NCBI RefSeq assembly: GCF_033304595.1
Contig: NZ_CP116341.1
Location: 2,027,001-2,091,000 of the forward strand
Reading direction: 5' to 3'
Origin: Sporosarcina jeotgali
Lineage (GTDB): Bacteria; Bacillota; Bacilli; Bacillales_A; Planococcaceae
Length of the DNA: 64,000 bases
The notes under the pieces are model-generated. The model worked only from the letters and a program-made list of their open reading frames with translations. It was not told the DNA's origin and did not search any database. Of this stretch, positions 18,588 to 26,721 are shown piece by piece. Position numbers and translations under genes: made by a program. Numbering within the stretch: the first letter of the stretch is position 1; every line of letters starts with the position of its first letter.

Positions 18588-19040
18588 TTAGTCAATCACA
18601 ACGTTCCCTACATATTGAGCATTTCCTTTATTGGTATCTAGATCAAACACAATTACATATTCACCGGCTTCATTTGGTAAATAGAAGGATTGTATTTCTT
18701 CAATTTCCAACTTTGTCTCACTGTTGTTTTGCCAAACTGAAACACTTACTCCATCAGAATCGAAATGGCCCTCTTCAAGGGTATATTCAACTTTCTGTCC
18801 GGAATTAAAGTGCATTGGTTCTTGTTTTTTTGCTAACGCTTGAATATCATCGGTTTTTTTATTGTATTGTTCATCCGAATACCACTCGATATTGGTTTCT
18901 TCTAATTCTACTTCTTGGTTAATATCATCTGGATTAATTAGAGAAACGGTTGGGGGAGAAAAGTCGTAGTCTTCTCCAAGACAACCAGTTAAAGATAATG
19001 TTAATAAAAACACTAAAGATATTTTTAATAACGTTTTCAT
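18588..19040 (-). CDS. Lipoprotein of unknown function
   Basis: The 150-residue product has a lipoprotein signal (MKTLLKISLVFLLTLSLTGC, lipobox LTGC) and a soluble, acidic outer domain ending in a beta-rich segment (EAGEYVIVFDLDTNKGNAQY). ATG 19040 follows GAGGTG. A spacer element lies 35 bp upstream. Function unknown. Confidence 0.8.
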   Translation of the reverse strand: MKTLLKISLVFLLTLSLTGCLGEDYDFSPPTVSLINPDDINQEVELEETNIEWYSDEQYNKKTDDIQALAKKQEPMHFNSGQKVEYTLEEGHFDSDGVSVSVWQNNSETKLEIEEIQSFYLPNEAGEYVIVFDLDTNKGNAQYVGNVVID

Positions 19041-19074
19041 TGCGCACCTCATTAAGTTTAATTATGTTGCAAAA

Positions 19075-19114
19075 TGGCCCGTTTGAAGTAAAGACTTATG
19101 CGACAAATGCCCCC
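19075..19114 (-). repeat. Cassette spacer element (28-nt spacing)
   Basis: On the minus strand GGGGGC, 28 nt, GGGCCA lies between the end of the 19129 gene side and the 19040 lipoprotein start. The last bases before the second box are CTTCAAAC, shared with the element at 19400. Confidence 0.7.
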
Positions 19115-19128
19115 GTTAACGGAATGGA

Positions 19129-19374
19129 CTATCTAAAGCCATGTCCACTACCTTGTGCAGAATCCCTTTTTTTAATTAATAAATCTGAGATCACAAATGA
19201 TATTGCGGGAACTAATGGCAACAAAATTATCCAACTTCTGAAGCCCAAATAAAGTAAAGGAGCAATAAAAGCGATAGCACCAAAAAATATAGTTAATCTG
19301 GACTTTCTCTTTAATCCGAGTAAAAGAAAGATAATAGACATGATAATTATTAATCCCAAGAAGATATTTATCAA
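19129..19374 (-). CDS. Small two- to three-span membrane protein
   Basis: The 81-residue product is mostly hydrophobic (three spans likely) with a polar C-terminus (KKRDSAQGSGHGFR). It starts at TTG 19374 behind AAAGGGGAG. No family recognised. A spacer element lies directly upstream. Confidence 0.65.
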   Translation of the reverse strand: MINIFLGLIIIMSIIFLLLGLKRKSRLTIFFGAIAFIAPLLYLGFRSWIILLPLVPAISFVISDLLIKKRDSAQGSGHGFR

Positions 19375-19399
19375 AACATTCTCCCCTTTCGCCTCTAAA

Positions 19400-19440
19400 T
19401 GGCCCGTTTGAAGAACATCCTATCTACCACAACTGCACCC
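19400..19440 (-). repeat. Cassette spacer element (29-nt spacing)
   Basis: On the minus strand GGGTGC, 29 nt, GGGCCA. The segment TTCTTCAAACGGGCCATTT is almost the same as in the 19075 element. Confidence 0.7.
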
Positions 19441-19461
19441 GATTGTGTATTTTCACAATCA

Positions 19462-19710
19462 TTATTTAAACCATACGTAGTAAAAAGAAAATAGAATTGA
19501 AATAAGAAACACTATAAAAATGACTATATTCAAATTTTTACTTCTAACCTTGAAAATATCGTTTTTACCTTTCAATAAAAACTCAGTAGCGTAGAAGAAA
19601 ATAAGAAATGCCACTGTAAGCAAAAGTAAATTTGAAGTGTTTAAAGTATCAAGTAATGTCAGTATAAATACCAAGATTGGGAATAATAATAACTTTAATA
19701 TGACATTCAC
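19462..19710 (-). CDS. Small membrane protein
   Basis: An 82-residue product with three likely hydrophobic spans (residues 4-22, 27-45, 61-80) and a short basic loop KGKNDIFKVRSKN. It starts at GTG 19710 next to a purine-rich site. Function unknown. Confidence 0.6.
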   Translation of the reverse strand: MNVILKLLLFPILVFILTLLDTLNTSNLLLLTVAFLIFFYATEFLLKGKNDIFKVRSKNLNIVIFIVFLISILFSFYYVWFK

Positions 19711-19730
19711 CTTTTCCGTCTTTTAGAATA

Positions 19731-19777
19731 TGGCCTATTGCGGTATGGGCACGATTCTTTATACAGTAATTGCACCC
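19731..19777 (-). repeat. Cassette spacer element, longer variant
   Basis: On the minus strand GGGTGC is followed by 35 nt and then AGGCCA. The GCAATA before the second box matches the 18258 element. Confidence 0.55.
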
Positions 19778-19778
19778 A

Positions 19779-20147
19779 TTAGTTTAAGATCCAATCGTCC
19801 AAAGATTCTTTAATAATGTTTTCTGTGGTCGTAAATGGGAGCGTGTGATATTCCCAGTCAAGGAAACCGTTTTTAGACGCTTTCGTTAAAAAAAGCATTT
19901 CAAGTTTATTTTCAACAAAGACTTGTGTTAAATAAATGTTGTTTCCGGAGTATTTTGTATAAAAGTAAAGGTCAGTTATATCTAAAATATTTTGTCCTTT
20001 TCTATCTCTTTCGGCATTTATCTCACTGACATAGTAATCTTCATTACTCACATTGCTTTCTTGTAATTTTAGGTACACTGTATCTAAATTCACCAGAATT
20101 ACAACAACCAATATTACAAAAACAAACGATATAATTATCTTTTTCAT
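19779..20147 (-). CDS. Signal-anchored hypothetical protein
   Basis: The 122-residue product has an N-terminal hydrophobic anchor (MKKIIISFVFVILVVVILVN) and a soluble external domain of about 100 residues. ATG 20147 follows GGGGGAAG; the frame is open further upstream without a better site. Function unknown. Confidence 0.7.
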   Translation of the reverse strand: MKKIIISFVFVILVVVILVNLDTVYLKLQESNVSNEDYYVSEINAERDRKGQNILDITDLYFYTKYSGNNIYLTQVFVENKLEMLFLTKASKNGFLDWEYHTLPFTTTENIIKESLDDWILN

Positions 20148-20221
20148 AACTTCCCCCATAAGACAAATCATCCTCTTCACTCCACTCCCCCCTTAGCAGA
20201 AGAAGTTAAGTTCTAATTCCC

Positions 20222-20503
20222 TTAGCCCAATGGTTCTTCTCCAAATCTTCTCCAGAGAACAGGAAAAAAACTTTCCAAGTCATCTTCTTCCCAATCAAAT
20301 TCAATATCAGTTTCTGTTGGTAGTCCCTTTTTCTCAAGGGCATCTAATACCTCATTATGGAGATCATCATCCCATTCAATATCACCAGTTTTTATTAGCG
20401 TATAGGCATCTAATCCAACTGAAAGTAATTCTTCATTCTGAGGCATGCCTTCAGCATCAAGGTTATTTTCATTTATATATTCTTGTAACCGGGCACAATA
20501 TTC
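20222..20503 (-). pseudogene. DUF4240 gene, C-terminal fragment cut off by the transposon
   Basis: The frame from 20503 reads EYCARLQEYINENN and continues through GLPTETDIEFDWEEDDLESF to a normal stop, matching the acidic C-terminal half of DUF4240 proteins. It has lost its start codon. The N-terminal half is at 23729-24031 in the same strand, and joining the two at the shared ACAATATTC restores one frame of about 191 residues. The methionine at 20446 could give a short product but has no good ribosome binding site. Confidence 0.88.
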
Positions 20504-20629
20504 CAGCTACTGTTTTGCACAATAAACCAGGAGTAAATCTGGGGTAATGCGCTCAGTTTTTCACATTATCTCATAATGTGAATATATATTTTCAAATTAA
20601 TTCAGCTAGCGATTCGTAAGAAATACCCC

Positions 20630-20887
20630 TTAGAAAGGGGCATCTACTGGAATATAATCTTCTTTTTGAACGCGTACTTTATAAATCTCGTGTTCATGAA
20701 GCGTGAACACAACGTCCCCATTTAAAGTTACCAACCAATCATTATCTTTTTCTAGAAATGCAGTGAAATAATACTGATCAATCTTGACTTCGAATGAATA
20801 GCCCTGCTGGATCCAGTAGCGTGTGTGTCCTATCCATAGGCGCCATTCTTCAATAGAGTGATCATAGACCAATATCCCTCGTTTCAT
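20630..20887 (-). CDS. DUF5348 transposon accessory protein
   Basis: The 85-residue product (YDHSIEEWRLWIGHTRYWIQ near residue 8) fits the DUF5348 family, small beta-rich proteins often coded beside AAA/DDE transposition genes. It overlaps the ATPase stop by 4 bp. Role unknown. Confidence 0.75.
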   Translation of the reverse strand: MKRGILVYDHSIEEWRLWIGHTRYWIQQGYSFEVKIDQYYFTAFLEKDNDWLVTLNGDVVFTLHEHEIYKVRVQKEDYIPVDAPF

Positions 20888-21687
20888 GATAAGCTACCAT
20901 CCTCAATGGCTAACTGAACAACTTCCTCATCAATGACTTCCTTTTTCAATTGGGCTCCAAATAATAAGCTGTTAATGGTTAATGTGTTGATGGCCCTCGG
21001 CCATCCTTGTGAACGCAAGGCAATGGCTTCTATCGCATTTTCATTAAAGATTGGCATTTTAGCTCCTGCTAATGTCATGTGATGAGCGATATAGGTAACG
21101 ACTTCGTCCTTTGAAAGGGCATGAATTTCGTATTTCATAATAAGACGCTGCGCTAGCGGACGATTATGCTGTAATTGTAAGCGCGTTTTTAGGTGAGGTA
21201 ATCCAGATAAAATTAAGATGAATGGCGTCTTGGAATCCATTTGAAAGTTAAACAGGAGCGCAATATCTTGAAGAAAAGCATCCTTTGCCATATGCATCTC
21301 GTCCAGGATGAAAACAGGAGTCATCTTCCTTTCGACAGCCATTCTTTCGATACCTTGTTGGATTTGCCGAAAAAGATCCACCTTCCTAAATTTAGGCTCT
21401 TCTCCAAGACCGTAGATGAGACCCCGATAGAAATCCATGACGCCTCCGGTAGACAGGGGGAAATAGACGACATGATACAAGGACGGATTCAGTGATTCTG
21501 TGAACATTCTGAGGGTGAATGTCTTGCCAACACCTGGATCGCCTATCAAGAGACCGATTCCTTTTGATTTCTGTAAATACTGTAGTCCTTGTATAGCACC
21601 CTGATAATCCTCAGACTGGAAAGCTTCTGACGATCCCAATTCCTTTGAAAATGGAGTGCGTGCTAAGGAGTAAAATGATTTATACAT
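20884..21687 (-). CDS. ExeA/TnsC-like AAA ATPase of the transposon
   Basis: The 267-residue ATPase has Walker A GDPGVGKTFT near residue 45 and Walker B VFILDEMHMA. Such ATPases select target DNA and activate a DDE transposase, as TnsC and MuB do. ATG 21687 follows GGAGG at 8 bp, giving an 8-bp overlap with the transposase gene. The N-terminus (YKSFYSLARTPFSKE) is typical of ExeA-like proteins. Confidence 0.9.
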   Translation of the reverse strand: MYKSFYSLARTPFSKELGSSEAFQSEDYQGAIQGLQYLQKSKGIGLLIGDPGVGKTFTLRMFTESLNPSLYHVVYFPLSTGGVMDFYRGLIYGLGEEPKFRKVDLFRQIQQGIERMAVERKMTPVFILDEMHMAKDAFLQDIALLFNFQMDSKTPFILILSGLPHLKTRLQLQHNRPLAQRLIMKYEIHALSKDEVVTYIAHHMTLAGAKMPIFNENAIEAIALRSQGWPRAINTLTINSLLFGAQLKKEVIDEEVVQLAIEDGSLS

Positions 21688-22942
21688 GTGTCTTACCTCC
21701 ATTCTCTTCTGAATGGATAGCTACAGAGAATGGAGAACGTGTTCTCTTTACGTGTGCGTTGTCATGTACGTTGACCAGGATTGCTTCTCCCACACGTTTA
21801 TCTTCTTCAAAAATATAAACCCCTTTATCATCGATTCGTATATCAATCGACTCCCCTATGAAGCGATTGGGTACTTCATACAGTTTCTTATTTAGCGTAA
21901 TTGTGCTGTCTGCTTTTACTTTCCTATGCTCACGTTTCAAGAAAATTGTATCTAGCACATCGATATCCTCAAGGAAGGTTACATGATCAAGCTGAGACTG
22001 AAAGACCTCATGAGGGGTTTGTCCTTCAAGGGAAGCATGCACTCTACGGTGATAATCTTCTTCTAGCCATCGCCAGAAGCGCTCATTTAACTCCTCTACA
22101 GAATGGACAGGATCTTTTCTTAAAAGCGGATAGAAACGTGTCTGGACGGTTTTGAAAAACCTTTCTATTTTGCCTTTACTTTGAGGATCATAGGGCTGTG
22201 TGTGTGCGAGCGTGATGCCTATTTGAGCACAGGCATACTGTAATGTTTCGGAGCGATAAATCTTACCGTTATCTGCGTAAATAATGGTTGGCTTGCCCCG
22301 TCTAATTAATGCTTCCTTTGTGACAACACGTAATCCATCAAACTTTTCCGATGTGAAAAACTGCCCGTAGGGCACTAACCTTGAACAATCGTCTATATAG
22401 GCGATCAAAAAGGTTTTTACGCTTTTCTCTTTTATCGTTAGGTACGGTCCATGGGATAAGTCTGCCTGCCATAGTACGTTTACTTTGTCGTGGGCAAATC
22501 GTTTTCTTTCCTGCGTTACTCCAATATGTTTCCCCACAAGGTTGTGTTTTTTCAATAATCGATTTATAGTAGAGTATGAAACTTCATTTTTGTTGATCTC
22601 TCCTTTCTTAATCAGTTGTTCGTAGAAGACGCTGATGGGCATATGGAGGGATTTTTTTCGTTTGTCCAGTAGATGATCCTGTTCATCTGACGAGAGCCTC
22701 CTTGATACGCCTCGATCTGCACGCTTCTTTGGTTTTAACGCTTCAAAGCCATTTCTTCGATAGTGAAGTAGCCACTCCTGTACAGTTTTAGCTGCGATTT
22801 TACGTTCACCATAATGTGGAACCATATGCATCTTTCCTTCAATCTCATTCAAATACGTCTTTGCCTCAACTTGTTGATTTACTAATGGCGCAATGAGGCC
22901 GTAACGAAACAAGGCCACTTCATCTCTTGTTTTTTCATTCAT
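21680..22942 (-). CDS. DDE transposase (integrase-core, Mu/IS481-like)
   Basis: The 420-residue protein has N-terminal helix-turn-helix domains (RKIAAKTVQEWLLHYRRNGF), then an RNase H-fold core with Asp in WQADLSHGP, Asp in IIYADNGKIYRSE and Glu in SKGKIERFFKTVQ, the DDE triad. A C-terminal Mu-type beta domain follows. ATG 22942 is preceded by GGAGGAAG. Together with the ATPase it should catalyse cut-and-paste or replicative transposition. Confidence 0.93.
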   Translation of the reverse strand: MNEKTRDEVALFRYGLIAPLVNQQVEAKTYLNEIEGKMHMVPHYGERKIAAKTVQEWLLHYRRNGFEALKPKKRADRGVSRRLSSDEQDHLLDKRKKSLHMPISVFYEQLIKKGEINKNEVSYSTINRLLKKHNLVGKHIGVTQERKRFAHDKVNVLWQADLSHGPYLTIKEKSVKTFLIAYIDDCSRLVPYGQFFTSEKFDGLRVVTKEALIRRGKPTIIYADNGKIYRSETLQYACAQIGITLAHTQPYDPQSKGKIERFFKTVQTRFYPLLRKDPVHSVEELNERFWRWLEEDYHRRVHASLEGQTPHEVFQSQLDHVTFLEDIDVLDTIFLKREHRKVKADSTITLNKKLYEVPNRFIGESIDIRIDDKGVYIFEEDKRVGEAILVNVHDNAHVKRTRSPFSVAIHSEENGGKTHV

Positions 22943-23076
22943 GGAATCTTCCTCCTTTAATTGGAAGGACGACCGGTCATCCATGAGTATTATTCTACAT
23001 TTATCCCAATTATCCGACTATGAAAAAGGTGTGTGGGATAAATAATCTGTAAATTATCTAGTGGTTTGTGGTAGAA

Positions 23077-23607
23077 TTAATGTGCCATAAAATATTTTGA
23101 TAAGTGACCCCAGCTCCTTCGTAAGAAGGAGGATTCGCCAAAATCCAGGATCCTTTTCATATATTTTTTGGCTTCTTTTCTTTCATCGCAAGAAATCCCC
23201 GAAACACTCCCATTGTCTATGAAATAGCTATGAATCCATTTTAAATTCTTCAAATAACGTTTCAAATGAAAGTGTAGTAATTGCCGATAAGTATTGTTCT
23301 TCTTTCCATCAAGAACGCGTTTAATACGGCTAAGAATCGTAAAAAGCGTGTATTGGAAGTATGGGAGAAGAAAGTCAGGCAAGATGGAAAAACTCGTTTG
23401 ACACATCAAACATTTCATACGACAAATGGGAATTCTAACGGTTAGTTCATCATTCACTCCATTTCTCCAATAGAATCCGTGACGATGGATGTTTCCATGT
23501 GATACACAATGACAATGTGGACAGTGATCAAATAGAGGAAATGCGTTGGAAATCCCTCGTTCTTGATATTCTTTTAATCCGATTCCAAAGTTATGAGAAA
23601 TGATCAT
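23077..23607 (-). CDS. DUF6431 zinc-finger protein
   Basis: The 176-residue product has cysteine pairs in CPHCHC and CLMCQTSFS, suggesting a zinc ribbon, followed by a helical C-terminal domain. This matches DUF6431 proteins commonly found beside DDE integrase genes in Bacillales. ATG 23607 follows GGGAGG. It is probably a transposon DNA-binding or regulatory factor; that role is inference. Confidence 0.75.
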   Translation of the reverse strand: MIISHNFGIGLKEYQERGISNAFPLFDHCPHCHCVSHGNIHRHGFYWRNGVNDELTVRIPICRMKCLMCQTSFSILPDFLLPYFQYTLFTILSRIKRVLDGKKNNTYRQLLHFHLKRYLKNLKWIHSYFIDNGSVSGISCDERKEAKKYMKRILDFGESSFLRRSWGHLSKYFMAH

Positions 23608-23728
23608 AAAAAAACCTCCCGAATTAATATGCAAAAAATTTAGCATATTATCTCAGAAGTGTACAGTGTGCAATCTGGAGGAATTTGAAAAAGGCATAGT
23701 CTTTTCTGATGGTTTAAAGTGAGCGTCT

Positions 23729-24031
23729 ACAATATTCTGCTAAATATTCTTGATTTTCCATTACCTTGTTAAATATTTTTTCCCCTTGTCCAATCAACCA
23801 TCCTCTAAAATAGTCAAAACTATCGTCAGAACAGCCTCCCATCAGAACAAAAGCTGCTCCCCATAAACGAGATTGATAACTAGCGTTCATTAGTTCTTGA
23901 AATAAAAATTCAAAGTCTAACACTTCTTCTAATCCTCTTTGAGCAAGTTGCTCTGTTAACCATTCGTCTTGGTCAAATTCCTTTGAGCCTTCTATTAATT
24001 CCCAAAATTCCTTCTTGTCCAATAAACTCAC
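23729..24031 (-). pseudogene. DUF4240 gene, N-terminal fragment
   Basis: From ATG 24031 the frame encodes the DUF4240 hallmark FWELIEGSKEF and GGCSDDSFDYFRGWLIGQGE and reaches EYC at 23737-23729, where the transposon begins; the present reading frame continues into the element and stops at 23714. The downstream half is at 20222-20503. No other lesion is seen, so the insertion looks recent. Confidence 0.9.
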
Positions 24032-24071
24032 CTCATATTTTCCTGATTTAGATATCGAATGTTATTAAATC

Positions 24072-24111
24072 TGTCCCTTTTCTTGAATAACCTTGTACGA
24101 TTAACGCCCCT
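24072..24111 (-). repeat. Cassette spacer element (28-nt spacing)
   Basis: On the minus strand AGGGGC, exactly 28 nt, GGGACA lies 41 bp before the DUF4240 start. The internal sequence TTAATCGTACAAGG resembles the 24532 element. Confidence 0.65.
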
Positions 24112-24131
24112 GATGGTTGAATTAGAATATT

Positions 24132-24494
24132 CTATCCTTCAAGTAATACTTCATAAACAATTTCTTCCTCTTCCCATTCAATAATCAAATTATAGGTATC
24201 ATCATCATTTGTCTTATATATCTTTGTCCCTACTGGTAATTGAACAGCTGCACCATCTTTAAACAACCATCTATTACTGGTTTGTCTTGTGATTTCGCCG
24301 AGTAGTTCACCTTTTATAAGTTCTAATTCTTGAGTCCTTTCTATTTTGGAAGCATTTATATAAACTAGACCGTCATTCCATTGAAAGATATCTGCATCTT
24401 CGTTTTCCTTTATTATTTCGTTTGCGGTCGGATTACCTATACTGTTCGAACAAGCTGATAAAATCGAAGTAAGCAATGCCATAATCATAATCAC
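24132..24494 (-). CDS. Small lipoprotein of unknown function
   Basis: The 120-residue product has a short hydrophobic leader with lipobox LSAC near residue 15, then a soluble domain with a Trp- and acid-rich C-terminus (YNLIIEWEEEEIVYEVLLEG). It starts at a GTG (24494) with in-frame ATG alternatives within five codons; the ribosome binding site is weak. Function unknown. Confidence 0.72.
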   Translation of the reverse strand: MIMIMALLTSILSACSNSIGNPTANEIIKENEDADIFQWNDGLVYINASKIERTQELELIKGELLGEITRQTSNRWLFKDGAAVQLPVGTKIYKTNDDDTYNLIIEWEEEEIVYEVLLEG

Positions 24495-24531
24495 TTTCTT
24501 TATAATATCATCCCCTCTCCCTTAGATAATC

Positions 24532-24571
24532 TGGCTCAATTCAAGCACAATCCTGTTCGGTTAATGCCTTC
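24532..24571 (-). repeat. Cassette spacer element (28-nt spacing)
   Basis: On the minus strand GAAGGC, exactly 28 nt, GAGCCA lies upstream of the 24494 lipoprotein. Its internal TTAACCGAACAGG parallels TTAATCGTACAAGG of the 24072 element. Confidence 0.6.
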
Positions 24572-24618
24572 GATAAAGGAAAATGAAGCAGATTAAGCAC
24601 TAATTAGTTAAATACTAC

Positions 24619-25086
24619 TCATTTTACTATTGGGGTATTTGCATTGTTTAACCAATCATTGATAAACGGTGATTGATGGGGATTCATATTATTCGGAAGC
24701 CCTTCTTTTGAGAAAAAACGTAATTGTTTACTTTCTGCACATGGCTTAAGACTTCCTTCATATTTTTTTGATAGGAATATGATTTGGATGCTATACACCC
24801 TGTCGCCATTTGGATAAACTGCAAAACCGTTTTCACCTGAATATATTCCAAACAGAGAGAATTCAGTAATTTCAAGATTTGTTTCCTCAGATACCTCGCG
24901 TTTTACAGTCTCTTCAAAGGTTTCACCGATTTCCATGATTCCACCTGGAATACCCCAAATGTCTTGTCCAGTTCGTTCCTGCAATAGAATTCTTCCTTGT
25001 GGGTCTACTATAATTGCCCCGCAACCAATTTTTAGCAATGTCTTGTTACCAACCATTTCTCTCATTGTTTTAATATAATCATTCAT
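24619..25086 (-). CDS. Nudix hydrolase
   Basis: The 155-residue protein has the complete Nudix box GGIMEIGETFEETVKREVSE followed by ETNL, near residues 47-71. Nudix enzymes hydrolyse nucleoside diphosphate derivatives with a divalent metal; the substrate cannot be told here. ATG 25086 follows a GGTGA-type site. The gene is embedded in the cassette-like array. Confidence 0.9.
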   Translation of the reverse strand: MNDYIKTMREMVGNKTLLKIGCGAIIVDPQGRILLQERTGQDIWGIPGGIMEIGETFEETVKREVSEETNLEITEFSLFGIYSGENGFAVYPNGDRVYSIQIIFLSKKYEGSLKPCAESKQLRFFSKEGLPNNMNPHQSPFINDWLNNANTPIVK

Positions 25087-25156
25087 GAAATTTCACCTCA
25101 AATAAAAAATACATTACCTGAAACCAAAACATTTTTAAAAACAATCTTTTTCAATT

Positions 25157-25200
25157 TGGGCCGATTGGAGAATGGACGCAAGTTCTTGTACCAGAATGGC
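25157..25200 (-). repeat. Partial spacer element (GGCCCA half)
   Basis: A CCAATCGGCCCA half-box lies about 70 bp before the Nudix start. No GGGTGC partner is present 28 nt away. The adjoining TGCGTCCATTCTCCAATCGG is 18/20 identical to sequence at about 18476-18495, next to hairpin copy B. Confidence 0.5.
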
Positions 25201-25254
25201 CACAGATTCGGGAACAGTCCTTCTTCCGTAACCTCCCAGTTTATAAGACAGGCG

Positions 25255-25476
25255 TTATTGAAATGTATCAGGTTCGTCTATAACGATACTTCCCGATACA
25301 TTAATCTTATCCCAGATCCACGTCTGATAAATTCGATCGAGTTCAACTCCTAAATCTTCTTCATCCAGACTTTCATCAATCTCTAATTCTTCAAAAGTAA
25401 ATTTCTCTCTTGCCTCAGTACCTGCGAATGTACGATTGGTAAATGAAAAAGTTACTGATTTAACCAGTTCACTCAA
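25255..25476 (-). CDS. Small acidic protein of unknown function
   Basis: A 73-residue acidic product (FTFEELEIDESLDEEDLG in the middle). The nearest start, TTG 25476, abuts AGAAGGAG, so initiation may actually be a few codons downstream. No family recognised. A spacer element precedes it. Confidence 0.55.
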   Translation of the reverse strand: MSELVKSVTFSFTNRTFAGTEAREKFTFEELEIDESLDEEDLGVELDRIYQTWIWDKINVSGSIVIDEPDTFQ

Positions 25477-25506
25477 CTCCTTCTAATCATTACTATTTTC
25501 TGAATC

Positions 25507-25546
25507 TGGCCGATTGCAGCACAGCTCTTATGCTGTAACCGCACAT
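25507..25546 (-). repeat. Cassette spacer element (28-nt spacing)
   Basis: On the minus strand ATGTGC, exactly 28 nt, CGGCCA, located 31 bp upstream of the 25476 gene. Confidence 0.6.
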
Positions 25547-25627
25547 ATTATTTAAACGACTTTTTCATTTCAAAAAGACTGTTTAGGAAACCTATACAGT
25601 CTTTTCTGCAGAAGAAAACGTTGATTC

Positions 25628-25921
25628 TCACTTTTTTTGCGGAACTAATACGGTCCTTTCAAGTGGAGCTCCTCCCATAGAAACCTGCCGTTTTAGTATG
25701 ACATAAGAACGTCCGTCCACTACGTACTGGCCGTCTCCCTTATACTCCACAGTGCTTCCTCGTTTTTCCAATTCTTTAATTACTGCATTTGCCTGATCCG
25801 TGAGATTTGTATATCTGCCATCCAGCGTCAAAGAAATATTGCCTTTTCGATACCCCATGAGCATATTAAACACAAACAATATAACGGCAAATGCACCTAT
25901 TGTAATTAACCAAGTCGCCAT
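25628..25921 (-). CDS. Membrane-anchored hypothetical protein
   Basis: The 97-residue product has one N-terminal hydrophobic span (ITIGAFAVILFVFNMLMGY), then a mixed alpha/beta domain (KELEKRGSTVEYKGDGQYVV). ATG 25921 follows AGGAGG. Function unknown. Confidence 0.75.
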   Translation of the reverse strand: MATWLITIGAFAVILFVFNMLMGYRKGNISLTLDGRYTNLTDQANAVIKELEKRGSTVEYKGDGQYVVDGRSYVILKRQVSMGGAPLERTVLVPQKK

Positions 25922-26023
25922 CGTTCATTCCTCCTTTATCTCGTTTTTCAAAGTTGCGTGAAGACTATTAGCAATACTATGCTGTATTTATAGCCTTATC
26001 CTAAAAATAAATTTCTGCTCCCC

Positions 26024-26425
26024 TTACTTTTGATTGAAGTGCCAAAGTTGCTTCAATGGTATTTTTTCATATTCCAAATTAGTTTTCTCTTTTAAAACTT
26101 GATGGAAAATAACATCTATAAATCCGGTATAAAAGCTTAAAACAACCTCACAGTGGGCTAAGGCTACGTGGTCAGTTAATTGTTTCATGAACGCATCTAT
26201 ATATTCAATGTGTTCATCTTTTACTGGGACATTGGAATACACACTAACTATAATTAAATTCTTTCTTAAATCTACTTCTGTATGATTACTTGGTAAGTTT
26301 AAATCAGTTATGTTAGGAGCATGATTTTCATCTGAAATAAACATTCGATAAGTATCTTCTCCACATCGAATATCCCAGACTTCTAAATCTGTAAATCTTA
26401 GCTTTCTTTCAAAATCATTAATCAT
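26024..26425 (-). CDS. Hypothetical protein
   Basis: A 133-residue soluble product with no recognised motif; ATG 26425 follows AAGGAGG. The composition (FERKLRFTDLEVWDIRCGED) suggests a folded protein. It lies in the accessory block without a spacer element. Confidence 0.7.
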   Translation of the reverse strand: MINDFERKLRFTDLEVWDIRCGEDTYRMFISDENHAPNITDLNLPSNHTEVDLRKNLIIVSVYSNVPVKDEHIEYIDAFMKQLTDHVALAHCEVVLSFYTGFIDVIFHQVLKEKTNLEYEKIPLKQLWHFNQK

Positions 26426-26505
26426 TGAATCCTCCTTTACATTTCAGCGGGGTTCAATTTTCAGCAGTATAGATTCTTTTTTTTCTTTGACTGACAATAT
26501 CCTGT

Positions 26506-26721
26506 TTATGCAACACTGCCGTACAGTGTGAATGCAGAAGCAACGAGCAGGAATATACCCAGTACTTTGTGATTTTCCCGGAACTGAATGAGTCCTAGGA
26601 ATAAAAACAGCAAGCCGACAAATAGCTGGAAGTAAGGCATCACAGAATAATTATCAGTGACTAGTGTATAAATACCTAAAAATAAAACAATAGCTGATAA
26701 AGCTAGACCAGTAATTTTCAT
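26506..26721 (-). CDS. DUF3953 small membrane protein
   Basis: The 71-residue product has three hydrophobic spans with the YFQLFVGLLFLFLGL segment characteristic of DUF3953. An AAAGGTGAAG site precedes ATG 26721. Function unknown. Confidence 0.8.
   Translation of the reverse strand: MKITGLALSAIVLFLGIYTLVTDNYSVMPYFQLFVGLLFLFLGLIQFRENHKVLGIFLLVASAFTLYGSVA

Larger units (their letters stand above)
20504..23728 (-). mobile_element. DDE transposon with DUF5348, ExeA-like ATPase, integrase-fold transposase and DUF6431 genes
   Basis: About 3.2 kb bounded by a 9-bp direct repeat ACAATATTC (20495-20503 and 23729-23737) that splits a DUF4240 gene. It carries four minus-strand genes: DUF6431, a DDE transposase, an AAA target-selection ATPase and DUF5348. 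Sub-terminal inverted sequences share TAAACCA (20523-20529 and, inverted, 23710-23716). A palindrome CACATTAT-CTC-ATAATGTG (20562-20580) resembles a site near 23645-23665. The exact termini are uncertain; TGT...ACA ends at 20511 and 23731 are an alternative reading. Confidence 0.88.

Noticed and set aside
20230..20547. 105-codon plus-strand frame
   Set aside because: It is antisense to the DUF4240 fragment and crosses the transposon edge.
18258..25546. Integron attC sites
   Set aside because: The spacer elements lack the RYYYAAC/GTTRRRY core sites and foldable attC arms, and no integron integrase gene is present in the window.
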